A stretch of 64,000 bases of DNA from positions 186,001 to 250,000 of the forward strand of contig NW_024882208.1 in assembly GCF_019059575.1 (NCBI RefSeq). Reading direction: 5' to 3'. This stretch comes from Amphibalanus amphitrite (Eukaryota; Arthropoda; Thecostraca; Balanomorpha; Balanidae). The translations under genes were made by a program, and so were the position numbers. Below the pieces are notes generated by a model. The model searched no databases. It was not told the DNA's origin and saw only the letters and a program-made list of their open reading frames with translations. How positions within the stretch are numbered: the stretch's first letter is position 1; the number at the start of each line of letters is the position of its first letter. Shown here in pieces: positions 23,650 through 34,700 of this stretch.

Positions 23650-26600
23650 ATGTGTCGGGTGCTGGCGGCGGCCGTGGCGCTGCTGCAGCTCGTTCCGGCG
23701 GCTCTGGCGGCCTTCACACTCTCCGTGAGTCCATCCTCGCTGCAGCAGGTGCCCAGCCACACCACCAGCGTGCTCAACTTCACCCTGGGCTGGGAGGCTG
23801 GTGAGGGCGAGCCGGCTGAGCCGCCGCTGGATGCCGGAGACCTGGTGGCCGTCTCCCTGGTGCCCGAGGTCGAGTGGCGCACACGGATGGTGCCCGACTC
23901 GTGGACACTCAGCCCGCAGGATGTGCGCGCCGGCCGCACCCAGTCGGTGGAGGTCACCGGGCAGTACCTGGGACACGACTCCATCACTCCGCGGGCCTGG
24001 ATCATCGCGGCCAACCAGTCGACCAGCGCCATATGGCTCGACATGCTCTCCAACAGCTCCACCGTGCACGTCAGCTTCGTCCGCGAGGACAGCGCCAAAG
24101 ACTACGCCTTCTACGGCATCCTGATGGTGATGACGCTCGGCAGCAACCTCAACATGGGCATGCAGCTCGAGTTCGAGGCCATCAAGCAGTCGCTACTGAA
24201 GCCGGTCGGCCCGCTCACCGGCTTCCTGGCGCAGTTCCTTATCATGCCGCTGGTAAGTCAGCGGAAGCATCACTAGACTAGACTCTTACTAGACATTTTA
24301 AAGTCGTAGGTATCTGTCCATAACTGAACTCTTCTGCTTGTTTGCATTGCAAAATAAGCCAATTAAACACTGAGGCGCCGCCTGAAAGTAGTTTGTACCG
24401 CAACACACCGCACACGCCTGAAAATAGACTGTACCGCAATATCCACACGCGCCTGAAGATAGACTGTACCGCAATACCCACACACGCCTGAAAATAGACT
24501 GAACCGCAAAACACACACGCCTTAGATAGTTAACAAATTGCGTCCACTGGCATGGATTTTTGGCCTGGAAACAGACTGCGCCGCAACACACACACACACC
24601 TGAAGTTAGACTGTACCGCAACACATACGCCTGAAAAAAGACTGCACCGCAGCACACACGACTGAAAGTAGACTGCACCACAACGCCTACTCACGCCTGA
24701 GGCTGTAGGGCGGTGCACGCCTGAAGATAGTCTGCACCGCAATACCTACGCGCGCCTGAAAGTAAACTGTACTGCTATATCTACAAACGCCTAAAAGTAT
24801 ACTGTACCGCAATGCCTACACACGCCTGAAGTTAGACTGTACCGCAACACCTACATATGCCTGAAAGTAGACTGCACCGCAATACCTACACACGCCTGAA
24901 AGTAGACTGCACCGCAATACCTACACACGCCTGAAGATAGATGTACCGCAGTACCTACAAACGCCTGAAAGTAGACTGTACCGCAGTACACGCGCCTGAA
25001 ATTCTACTAGCTTGCAGGAACGCCGGTGTAACGATCATTTAACTTTGACGAAGCATCACCGTTCAACCACTTCAGATATCAACATGTACAGCATCATTAT
25101 ATCATCCCCCCCCCTGCGCCGCCCACTTTATTTTCTCCGCAGAGCTCCTACGCGGTGGCGACGCTGGGTTTCGAGCGCTACCCGCTCTACCAGCTGGGGT
25201 TGTTCACGCTGGGCACCTGTCCGGGCGGCGGCAACAGCAACCTGTGGGCGCTGCTGCTCGGCGCCGACGTCAACCTCAGCGTCACCATGACGTTCGTCTC
25301 CACGCTGGCCGCCATCGGTGAGTGACGTCACCTAGGGGTCTGACGATGACTGACGTCATCTTTGATGTAACCGGGGAACATCAAAGCTAGAGGTGGGCGA
25401 CAGGAGCTAGATCCAAGCTGGCGGTTCAAGTGGTTCCACTGCAATACTGCGACTCCGTTGGCTTGATGGAACTGAAGAAGAAACATAGTTTAGAGTAGGT
25501 ATGGCTGATTTACCGACAGGCATGACCCGCGCTGCTTTCGTACGTCACGTATGCCCCTCCGTCCTCCGCCAAGTATGACCCGCCATTCTCCCAAGTATGC
25601 TCCGGCGGCGCCGTCCAGGTATCACCCTCGTCTTCCTCTCCGCTGCAGGTATGATGCCGCTGTGGATGTTCACGCTGGGCCGTAAGATCGCCTCCTCGGG
25701 CCACGACATCCAGGTGCCGTACCAGGGCATCGTGTCCTCCCTGCTCGTGCTGACGGCGCCCTCCGTCATCGGCATGGTGCTGCGCTGGTGGAAGCCGCAC
25801 TGGAAAGAGTACTCGGACCGCTCCATCCGGCCCATGGTCGGCGTCCTGCTGGCCATCTTCTGCACGGTATGTCGAGTTCTCTCCCGGGAGAGCGGCGTAA
25901 AAAGACAGACGGGCTCATTGCACACGCGCTCAGCGCTCCGAGTCTGGCCAGGATGAGGCCATTCCCGACCGATTGAAGGGCATTGTGGACGATGTTTTTG
26001 CTGACTTCAAGTGCAGCGACGGGTTAGATCTGCCGGCATCGACCCTGATTTACCGAAACAAAAACTATGACTGGCTCTGACTGATAATGAAAAGCGGATC
26101 AAGGACAAGTTGAATGCTGGGATACGATACCCTGGATAGTAGTGAATCATTGCGCATATCATCAACAGGATGCTTGTTTTGATTGCGCTTTTTTGCGAAT
26201 TCTTACTGCGTGGACGAGGTGACACCCAGCAATGAAATAAACGGATGACAGTCTTGCCCCGAGGCACAAAGCCGTTGACATAAACAAATACCATAAGACA
26301 CAACAGGCGTTGAGTGTGCAGACTGAGGCCAATGCGACCAGGCACTAACTGATATCATCCAGCCAGACACTCACAATGCTAGAGCAAAGGTCAGAACACG
26401 AATCTAGCCTCGGATCACAGAGCTGCACTCGACTGCATTTGAAATCAGGTTATGCATGAAACGAGACGAGACGCATTCAGCATTCACAGATGGCATGTGA
26501 TGACCACAGAACTCTATGTAGTCAATACCTCTGTTTCAATGATACCGCTTTCATTCTCGAGATGCTTTTCACATAAGCACCTTTTACGGTTACTCTCTAT

Positions 26601-28495
26601 GTTTTCCGCTGAATTGTTGGCGCACGCGATCAAATCTCGACCGTAACCGACTGGCGGAGCACTCAGCAGCCCATGCCGAGGGTTCGCATGGACACCGCAC
26701 GCAATTCGCACGGACACCGCACGCACACGCATCGTGGCGAATGCCAGAAATAAATAAGGAGCGCAATTAAAACCTACGGCCGATGAGTGTGCGGGTCTGG
26801 TCAATACCTCGGAACGGATCTAAGGTGACAATGTTTATATTTCAGGCGAGATAAACACGCGCAAACTATGCACACTACCCCAAACACCAGACCAGAGGGC
26901 TGCCACCAGCTGTGCTGGCGACCACAAAAACAAATAACATAGATCAATGCAAGTTGTTTTTGTGGCTGTGATACTCCAAACAAGCTCGGCTTCCTAGTTG
27001 TGCAGTATCCCGGCGCGCAACGTTGATAGTCCTTGGAGAGAGGGGAGGCAAGGGGTTCATTCAGGGTAAGCCGTACGAAACAGTCTCTTCATTTGGCTTT
27101 CCAAATCAACACAGTCGCACAGTGACGAAAACGCTATAAGCCTCCGTAGTTCCACACACGTTCTTGTGCCTCAGGCCAACAACCTTGGTCCAACAGCGCA
27201 CACCGAGTTTCGCAACATTAAGACGTGGATTCCGACTGAAACGCCGGCTTAATCTGGCGATTACCCCATCGGACAAACAGACACGGGCACTACCGTCAAT
27301 TCATACTCGTCACGACGGTACGACTTGACGTACGAAGCATAGAAACGTCTGAAAATAAAACGACAGCGGCTAACCGATGACATTTCGCGCAGGTGGGCAT
27401 CTGGCTGAACCTGGAACAGTTCTCGCTGCTCTCCCTCAACCAGTTCCTCATGGGCAGCGCTGTCGTCCTGCTGGGCTTCTCGCTGGGCGGAGGACTGGCG
27501 CTGCTCTTCAGACGACCCGTCGCGCAGGTCAGTCACGTGCTTTCAGGCCGGTCCGCATTCGCCTTCTAAGCCTATGTCAAGTAGACGTACTGCAAGAAGA
27601 CGTACATATATTCGCAGGTCAGTATCTCGAAGTGAAGCGAGATACTTCGCTAAGGCCAGTACCTAATCTCGGTTCACTCCGTGTCTTAGGTCGAACCTGT
27701 GTTCGCTTCACTGGTCCGCATTTTCCGGTTAAATTCAGTCTGCTGGCCGAACACACCGCGGGTTGTTACTGAAACAACGCGTTCAGATAATCACATCCGG
27801 GTGTCATGAGTAAGCTGGATCCCACAAACAGCTGTAGAGATCAGCCACCAACTGTTTGATTCTGATCGCTTCCCGATCGGTGTATCCGCGCTGTGCCGTC
27901 CCAGCCGACCATACTGCCACTCCTTGTTTGTTTGTTAGGGTTTGGGGCGCGCCGACTGCGAGGTCATTTCGCGCCCATACTGCTACTCATTGTAGGACTC
28001 CTTGTAGGACTCCTTGATCTGGGTTCATTTCCCTTCCTTCTGTCTATCCTCCACCGCGTCTGAGTGCCTCTCTGTCCTCAGGTGGTCACTATCAGTCTGG
28101 AGACGGGTCTGCAGAACGGCGGCCTGGCGCTCCTGCTGCTGAAGGCCTCGCTGCCGGCGCCGGACGGAGACGTCGCCACGCTGGCCGTCTACGCGCAGGT
28201 CATCGCGCAGGGTCTGATGCTGTGGCCCTGCCTGGCGGCGGTGATATACATGCGCTGCCGCCGCCGCCGCGCCGGACAGAAGGGGGAGGAGGAGGAGGGG
28301 AAGGGAGGGGCAGCGATGGAGGTGGCGGCAGTGGTGGGAGGGGGACGCGACGGCCCCGCGGGGGGAGAGGGGGAGAGGAGAGCCCCGGAGTACAGAGGGG
28401 AGGATAATCCGGCGGTCTCTGTGGATGACGAGGTGTCTGAAGAGAAGAAGAAAACGGTAACTGAAAACGGACGAGAAGCGGAGACCAAGGCATGA
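23650..28495 (+). CDS. SLC10A3: SLC10-family transporter, P3/SLC10A3-type, five exons
   Basis: Exons 23650-24252, 25143-25317, 25649-25866, 27393-27527, 28082-28495 (stop TGA); 1545 nt, 514 aa. The chosen ATG opens a signal peptide (MCRVLAAAVALLQLVPAALA). An in-frame upstream start at 23587 would bury it. A luminal or extracellular domain of about 130 residues follows, with N-glycosylation sequons NFT, NQS and NSS. The SBF membrane domain starts near YAFYGILMVMTLGSNLNMG and holds the family marks LGTCPGGGNSN, DVNLSVTMTF, IGMMPLWMF and LETGLQNGGLA. The C-terminus is a charged cytoplasmic tail rich in E, G and R. The long N-terminal ectodomain points to the P3 (SLC10A3/A5) branch rather than the ileal or hepatic bile-acid carriers. 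Members move organic anions with sodium, but the P3 substrate is unknown. Confidence 0.92.
24253..25142 (+). other. SLC10 intron 1
   Basis: GT-AG intron largely filled by the 36-bp minisatellite described separately (24395-25010). The rest is unremarkable, with a short C-run before the acceptor TTCTCCGCAG. Confidence 0.8.
24395..25010. repeat. Minisatellite, about 35-36 bp unit, about 18 copies
   Basis: Degenerate tandem units of the form ACGCCTGAAAGTAGACTG followed by TACCGCAATACCTACAC. The core ACTGTACCGCAA or ACTGCACCGCAA recurs throughout. All copies share one orientation without unique spacers, so this is not a CRISPR-like array. Long open frames on the minus strand are artefacts of the repeat. 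Confidence 0.88.
25867..27392 (+). other. SLC10 intron 3 (1.5 kb)
   Basis: GT-AG intron without a recognised gene or element. The phrase CGGACACCGCACGCA is repeated near 26690-26725. The other SLC10 introns (25318-25648, 27528-28081) are short. The last holds a hairpin-like stretch around 27618-27690 and a doubled GTAGGACTCCTT near 27993-28015. Confidence 0.55.
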
Positions 28496-28617
28496 CATGA
28501 CACCACTGAGCTCCGTAAGAACTACAGCCAAACATTCACAGTAGGGGACACGGGACAACGGAGTGATGTTCCGCTTCTCAGCAAGGAATCTCTAAGAAGA
28601 TCTGAACCCGTTCGACC

Positions 28618-28648
28618 AGCATGCGAACGTGACTAACGTTCGCATGCT
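28618..28648 (+). other. Perfect 13-bp stem-loop in SLC10 3'UTR
   Basis: AGCATGCGAACGT, the loop GACTA, then ACGTTCGCATGCT form a perfect 13-bp stem with a 5-nt loop. It lies 123 nt after the SLC10 stop codon. It could be an RNA structural element or a remnant of a small palindromic insertion. Confidence 0.6.
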
Positions 28649-29337
28649 AAGTCTTAACGTTGCGAACTAAGTCTTACGTTTCCGATCATTCCAAGACAGA
28701 CGCTTAAGATCGTAGAAGTTCTGCTTTTTTATATTGGCTGACCAATGGTGAGGGATTCAATGATTGGACGATTCGAGGCTAGTGTTTCTACAAGAGATTT
28801 ACACACGCTTTATCTACTTCATATCGTGTACGTACATACTTGAGTGCCTTATAACCCATGCAACGCACGTAGCTAGAAACATAGTGGTATCAGCTCGTAC
28901 CAAGTGCGAAATGGACACGGTCGTTTTACTGAATCGCCGCGTAATGAATGCAGTGTGTGATATAGGTCTCTCGCAAGCTTTCGACATGCCTTAAGCTATT
29001 TCTTCGCCACATATGTTGAACAGATTTGAGAAATAACCATTCTTGTGAAAACCTCAGGTTGTTTTTATAAACAGTGCAAAGTGTGTTACCCCGCCTGACC
29101 AGCGTTAGAATGAAATACATGCTGTTCTTCAAAATGCAACGATCTTTGAAAAACAAAACCCTCGAAAAATAGTAAATGCTAAACCTAATACAGCTTTTTG
29201 ATTATGGCCCACGAAAACTCGATGACAGTGTCCAGTCGTGTATTCTTGACACCTGCCGCGATACCATATAAAAATCGGGTAAATCGCTTTCTGAGAGTGG
29301 CGGCAGCGTTAAGCACGCACCCTGCCTACCCGAGAAT

Positions 29338-29420
29338 AGGTCAGTGATCGTCACAGGTCAATGCAGGTCACCTCAGATCAACCCAGGTCACCTCAGGTCA
29401 CCCGCAGCGTTCTCAGGTCA
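29338..29420 (+). promoter_or_regulatory. Series of AGGTCA half-sites with 4-bp spacing
   Basis: AGGTCA stands at 29355, 29365, 29385 and 29395, with AGATCA at 29375. That is five half-sites separated by exactly 4 bp. Further AGGTCA copies lie at 29338 and 29415. Direct repeats with a 4-bp gap (DR4) are bound by nuclear-receptor heterodimers, including ecdysone receptor/USP-RXR. The spacing is seen; a regulatory role is inferred, and a chance 10-bp tandem repeat is the alternative. Confidence 0.4.
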
Positions 29421-29767
29421 AAAAGCCGGCACACCGGTGTCAACCGGTCTGATCCGGTTCTCCAGAGCACCGAGTCAATATGCACAACCGTCACCCCGCT
29501 TCCCCGCGACGTAACAAGTAACCTTCACACAAAACGCGAGGCACTGCACGACAAAACAGCTTCACAAATGCGTCACTTCATCAAGATAGCACACGACATA
29601 CAAAAACGCACATGCCAGCACACCCGCAGACGCAGATACAAACATATGTACGAGCAAACGTACACACCGGTATAGAGCACGGGCGGGATGACCGCGTGTC
29701 TGTTGGCAGTCTGTTTATCCATATCCCTTCCCATCCAAACCGGCCCCGTTTGGCAGCTGGAACACCT

Positions 29768-31654
29768 GGGGCATTCCACGATAGATCGTACCAGGCCCGT
29801 CACCCTCATCTCTCAGATTTTAATGAAAATCGGTCCTAGGGGTAATCATAGGCCCCAAAGACGCCTGGCAAAATATCAGACTTCTCAGATCAAAACTTTT
29901 TGAGTTATATTGCATTACATTTTTTTAACTTCGGTTTGTACCGGTGAGTTTGATGGCCTATAACTCAAGAGCGGGTTATGCAACCAACAAACGGGAAACA
30001 ACACTAAGCTTGCGATGAACCAAAAATTGATATTACTTCTTAAAAATTCTAAAGAAAAATTTTGATTGTTGAACAAAAACCTTAATCTTTTTTCATTTGC
30101 CTCTAATGACTTTTGGGACCAAAATTTTTCACATTTTTATTTTTCAAAATAAACTCCATGTCATTGCAAATCGACATGCAAAAAATTAGAAAGGTGTTCT
30201 TTCTATAAGTTCCTCATTTTCCCGCAAACAAAATGGGTTTCGGAAGGGTTGATACGACCCCAGCACGCCGTTTTGCTTCTAATAGAGGTAGAGCCTCGCG
30301 GAAAAAACGAACGTGTGTGCCGTTACAAGTCGCAGCGATTGGTACCCAATTTTAAGGTCTCAGGTGAACCGGTAGCGTCTGAGGTCAGGTCAAGTGACTG
30401 AAGTTACGGGTTCGGTTTTTAGTAAATAACTTCGCAAAAAATGGCCGCAGAGCCGCGATTTTGGCATCATTGTGTTCGCCTAGCTCAGGTGCGTCGAATG
30501 GTATACTTTTTGTTAGGGTGAGGTCAACTTAAGTAGTTGACCTCGGGTCAAGGTCAGGTCAGAGCCCCTCAGGTCACGAAGCTGGGCAAAGGGTATCATA
30601 TGGCATATCATTCGATTCGGAAGGTCTTCCCGAGTCCATTGGTGGCTTTCCCGACTCTCTAGCTCAATTTGATCGGGAGTTATTGACGAAAAACTCGTAC
30701 GACCCTAGTGACGTCATAAATGACGTCACGCAAGGTTAACAATGCAAAAGTGAAGCATTGGACTTTGCAAGGAGTGCATGAAATCACGATACCATGTACG
30801 TGAGATAGTTTTAGATCATTATCGGCGCCAAAATAACAGATTTTATATTTCCCCATTGACTTATAACAGTGATGTCACGTGACTCATGTGACCTTCAAAA
30901 ATTCCCAGAGATATAAGTTGTGAGACCTCTGGAGGACACCATGTATGCGTCCTGTAACTTTTATCTCGGACAGCTATGGCCATTGGCGTCCAAAACAATG
31001 TCAGAACCAAACAGCCCTTTTCACTCTCGCGCTTATAGGAAAGAGGGTTGGATGAACCCTCTTTTCATTTTTTCAGATGACCAAGACTTCAATTGAAATT
31101 TCAGTAACCCGTGATGTCACTAGGCAGCTTTACCACGCCATTTGTAAGCTCCCCTCCCAAAATCACTATTCGAAACCGTTATCGTGACGTAAAATAAATA
31201 CATTTATAGAAAGAACACCTTCCTAATTTTTTGCACACTTCTTAACAATGAGCTAAATGTTTTTTTAAAGAAATAAAAATTCAAAAAAATTTGGTCCCAA
31301 AGTCCAAAAAATACAAATGAAAGAAAACTCGATATGTCACATATCAAAAATAGCGTATTTTTCGAAATTTCAAAAATACATATTAATCTCTGTTTCATTG
31401 CAAGTTCAATGTTATCTAACATTTGACATTTGAATAATCCGTCTTAGAGTTACAGCCCGCCAAACTTAGCGCTGCAAAGCAAGATCCAAAAAATGTTATA
31501 CGCCATAACTCAAAAAATACTTATCTGATAAGCCTGAAATTGTTACAGGTAGATTCAGAGCCCCTGATTACCCCTGAGACCAATTTTCGTCAAATTCCGA
31601 GAGATGAGGGTGTCAAATTGGAAAAAAGTGGTACGATCTATCGTGGAATGCCCC
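29768..31654. mobile_element. Foldback-like TIR element, 1887 bp, arms about 450 bp
   Basis: Both ends carry GGGGCATTCCACGATAGATC then GTACCA in opposite orientation, flanked by ACCT on each side (29764-29767, 31655-31658). The inversion continues inward with divergence. For example, CTCATCTCTC near 29807 mirrors GAGAGATGAG near 31600, and TTCTTTCTATAAG near 30198 mirrors TTATAGAAAGAA near 31204. The arms therefore span about 29768-30230 and 31200-31654. No transposase frame is seen; the family is not recognised. Confidence 0.75.
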
Positions 31655-31714
31655 ACCTATCAACTGTGGCAGCAACGTGACCAGTGACAGCCTGTCACGT
31701 GTCACTGACGTCAT

Positions 31715-34700
31715 CTAGTGTCCATTACTGACAGCTGCACAGCGCGCAGACTTGTATTTGATGAACCTTGGCAGGTTAGTTCTGACGGTGGCCACCAGGG
31801 GGTAGTGCTGGCCCAGCCGGCGCCGCTGCAGAGACATCTGTCGGCAAAACGACAACTAGGACAGTGCTGGAGGGAATAGTTCACCGTAATAAATTTAAAA
31901 AATGAAAAAAGGAGCTTAAGCGTTTCAAAATAGGAGCTGGATGAAATATCTACCAGTAAAACGCCTTTTGGACGAAGAACGAGCGAGCAAGATAGTGAGC
32001 CCTGCACGTGCGGAAAGGCGAGAGGGTACATCCAACGGGCTTGCGCAAAGCACCCTTCTAACCGGTCGCTAGCGGTGTACCAAATTTGAACGCAATCGGC
32101 CCAGCCGTTCCTGAGATCTGGAAGCGGCATTCTGCACGTGCGCACGTGCAAACGGGGTCCAAACTGACTTTTGCACGGCATTCTAGTCCCTACTAACTGG
32201 TCCCCAACCGTGTACCAAATTTGAGCGCAATCGGTCCAGCCGTTCTCGAGATCTGGAAGCGCTCCCTGCACGTGCGCACGTGCAGTAGCACCTTAACCGC
32301 AACACATGGGAATACATTGCCTGGTGCGTGCCTACCTGTATGCCAAGTTTCAGCGAAATCGCCCCAGTAATTACCGAGTTATTAAAATGGGAACAAATTT
32401 GACACCTCTCATTGTTGTATTTTGCACGTGCACTGGGGGTGACCCACATGCATCGGGATTCGGGAGTATCCTATTTTTGGTAGAAGGGATGCTGCTACCC
32501 TACAAAAATTACCGCAAGTCAATCGCCCAAGCGGCTGCTGAGATATGAGCCTCTCAAAATCACTACTTTTGCAAAACAGCTTGAACACCCTTGACTTTTC
32601 ACGTGGCACGTGCCACGACGGTCACTGAGGTGTATCAAAAGTAGTCAATTACGGGGTAGAAGGGATGGGGCTACCCAGCAAAAAAGACCGCAGGCCAATC
32701 GGTCCAGCGGTTGCTGAGATATAAGCCTCTCAAAAGCGTTACAGGCCGGGCCGGGCCGGGCCGGGCCGCTCATACTAAGATTTTTCCGTTATATTGAAAA
32801 GACTCGCTTCGCTCGCTGCGCTCGCTCGCTCCTAACAACTATGGAAAGCAAGTAAAATAGAGCCTACGAGTTCGAAATCAAACGAACGCTCAGCCTTTGA
32901 TAGCGAGACTTCGAGACTTCGACGGAGCAAAGTATTGTTTCGAAAAGGTAAAGCTAATCCAAATGGCAAAAAGTTATCAACAAACTATGTTCGTGAAATT
33001 ATATTCATGTGATCACAAATATATGACAATTGTCAATTGCAAACATTGAGCGAACCAACTACCTTTAAGCTTTATGCGCAAAAACAAACTGAAACTACAT
33101 TGAATGATCACCAAGTCCATCAGCGACTCGAAATGCCTCCTGCGGTGAACTATTCCCTCTGGCTGTCTGGCGGGGGGGGGGGGGGGGCGGTACTCGCCGT
33201 CCGGCGCGACTCACCTTGGCCTTGATCCCCGGCTGCATGGTGCGGAGTCGACCGACCAGCTGGATATGCGCCGCCGCGCCGTCCGTGCAGTCCTCACCGA
33301 ACAGGTCCATCAGCGCGTCCAGAGCCTCGGCCACTACCTGCAGCTCGGGGTCGGCGGCGGCCAGCTCCAACAGCAGCTGGCCCACGCCCTGTGAACGGAG
33401 GACAGAGATCAGTTACAGCCTCAGACACCACTGCAGCGGCGGCCAGCTCCAGCAGCAGCTGGCCCACGCCCTGTGGACGGAGGACAGAGGTCAGTTACAG
33501 CCTCAGACACCACTGCAGCGGCGGCCAGCTCCAGCAGCAGCTGGCCCACGCCCTGTGGACGGAGGACAGAGGTCAGTTACAGCCTCAGACACCACTGCAG
33601 CGGCGGCCAGCTCCAACAGCAGCTGACCCACGCCCTGTGAACGGACAGGGGTCAGTTACAGCCTCAGACACCACTGCAGCGGCGGCCAGCTCCAACAGCA
33701 GCTGACCCACGCCCTGTGGACGGAGGACAGAGGTCAGTTACAGCCTCAGACACCACTGCAGCGGCGGCCAGCTCCAGCAGCAGCTGACCGACGCCCTGTG
33801 AACGGACAGAGGTCAGTTACAGCCTCAGACACCACTGCAGCGGCGGCCAGCTCCAACAGCAGCTGACCCACGCCCTGTGAACGGACAGAGGTCAGGTACA
33901 GCCTCAGACACCACTGCAGCGGCGGCCAGCTCCAACAGCAGCTGACCCACGCCCTGTGAACGGAGGACAGAGGTCAGTTACAGCCTCAGACACCACTGCA
34001 GCAGCGGCCAGCTCCAACAGCAGCTGCCCCACGCCCTGTGGACGGAGGACAGAGGTCAGTACAGCCTCAGACACCACTGCAGCGGCGGCCAGCTCCAGTA
34101 GCAGCTGGCCCACGCCCTGTGAACGGACAGAGGTCAGTTACAGCCTCAGACACCACTGCAGCGGCGGCTAGCTCCAACAGCAGCTGACCCACGCCCTGTG
34201 AACGGACAGAGGTCAGTTACAGCCTCAGACACCACTGCAGCGGCGGCCAGCTCCAACAGCAGCTGACCCACGCCCTGTGGACGGAGGACAGAGGTCAGTT
34301 ACAGCCTCAGACACCACTGCAGCGGCGGCCAGCTCCAGCAGCAGCTGCCCCACGCCCTGTGAACGGAGGACAGAGGTCAGTTACAGCCTCAGACACCACT
34401 GCAGCGGCGGCCAGCTCCAACAGCAGCTGACCCACGCCCTGTGGACGGAGGACAGAGGTCAGTTACAGCCTCAGACACCACTGCAGCGGCGGCCAGCTCC
34501 AGCAGCAGCTGGCCCACGCCCTGTGGACGGAGGACAGGGGTCAGTTACAGCCTCAGACACCACTGCAGCGGCGGCCAGCTCCTGCAGCAGCTGACCCACG
34601 CCCTGTGAACGGACAGAGGTCAGTTACAGCCTCAGACACCACTGCAGCGGCGGCCAGCTCCAACAGCAGCTGCCCCACGCCCTGTGAACGGACAGAGGTC

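Larger units (their letters stand above)
28496..31714. other. Convergent spacer between SLC10 and HEATR3
   Basis: Holds the SLC10 3'UTR with a stem-loop (28618-28648), an AT-rich stretch, a DR4 series of AGGTCA half-sites (29355-29400) and the foldback-like element (29768-31654). The element ends only 60 bp beyond the HEATR3 stop codon. The HEATR3 transcript end may therefore lie inside the element, where TTTATT (AATAAA on the minus strand) occurs near 30137. Confidence 0.6.

Noticed and set aside
23515..24098. Long minus-strand open frames opposite SLC10 exon 1
   Set aside because: Antisense shadows of a GC-rich exon with a clear sense-strand product.
24278..24742. Cys/Phe-rich minus-strand frames in SLC10 intron 1
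   Set aside because: Translations of the 36-bp minisatellite.
24395..25010. Possible CRISPR-like array
   Set aside because: Units are contiguous and diverged without unique spacers, in a eukaryotic intron.
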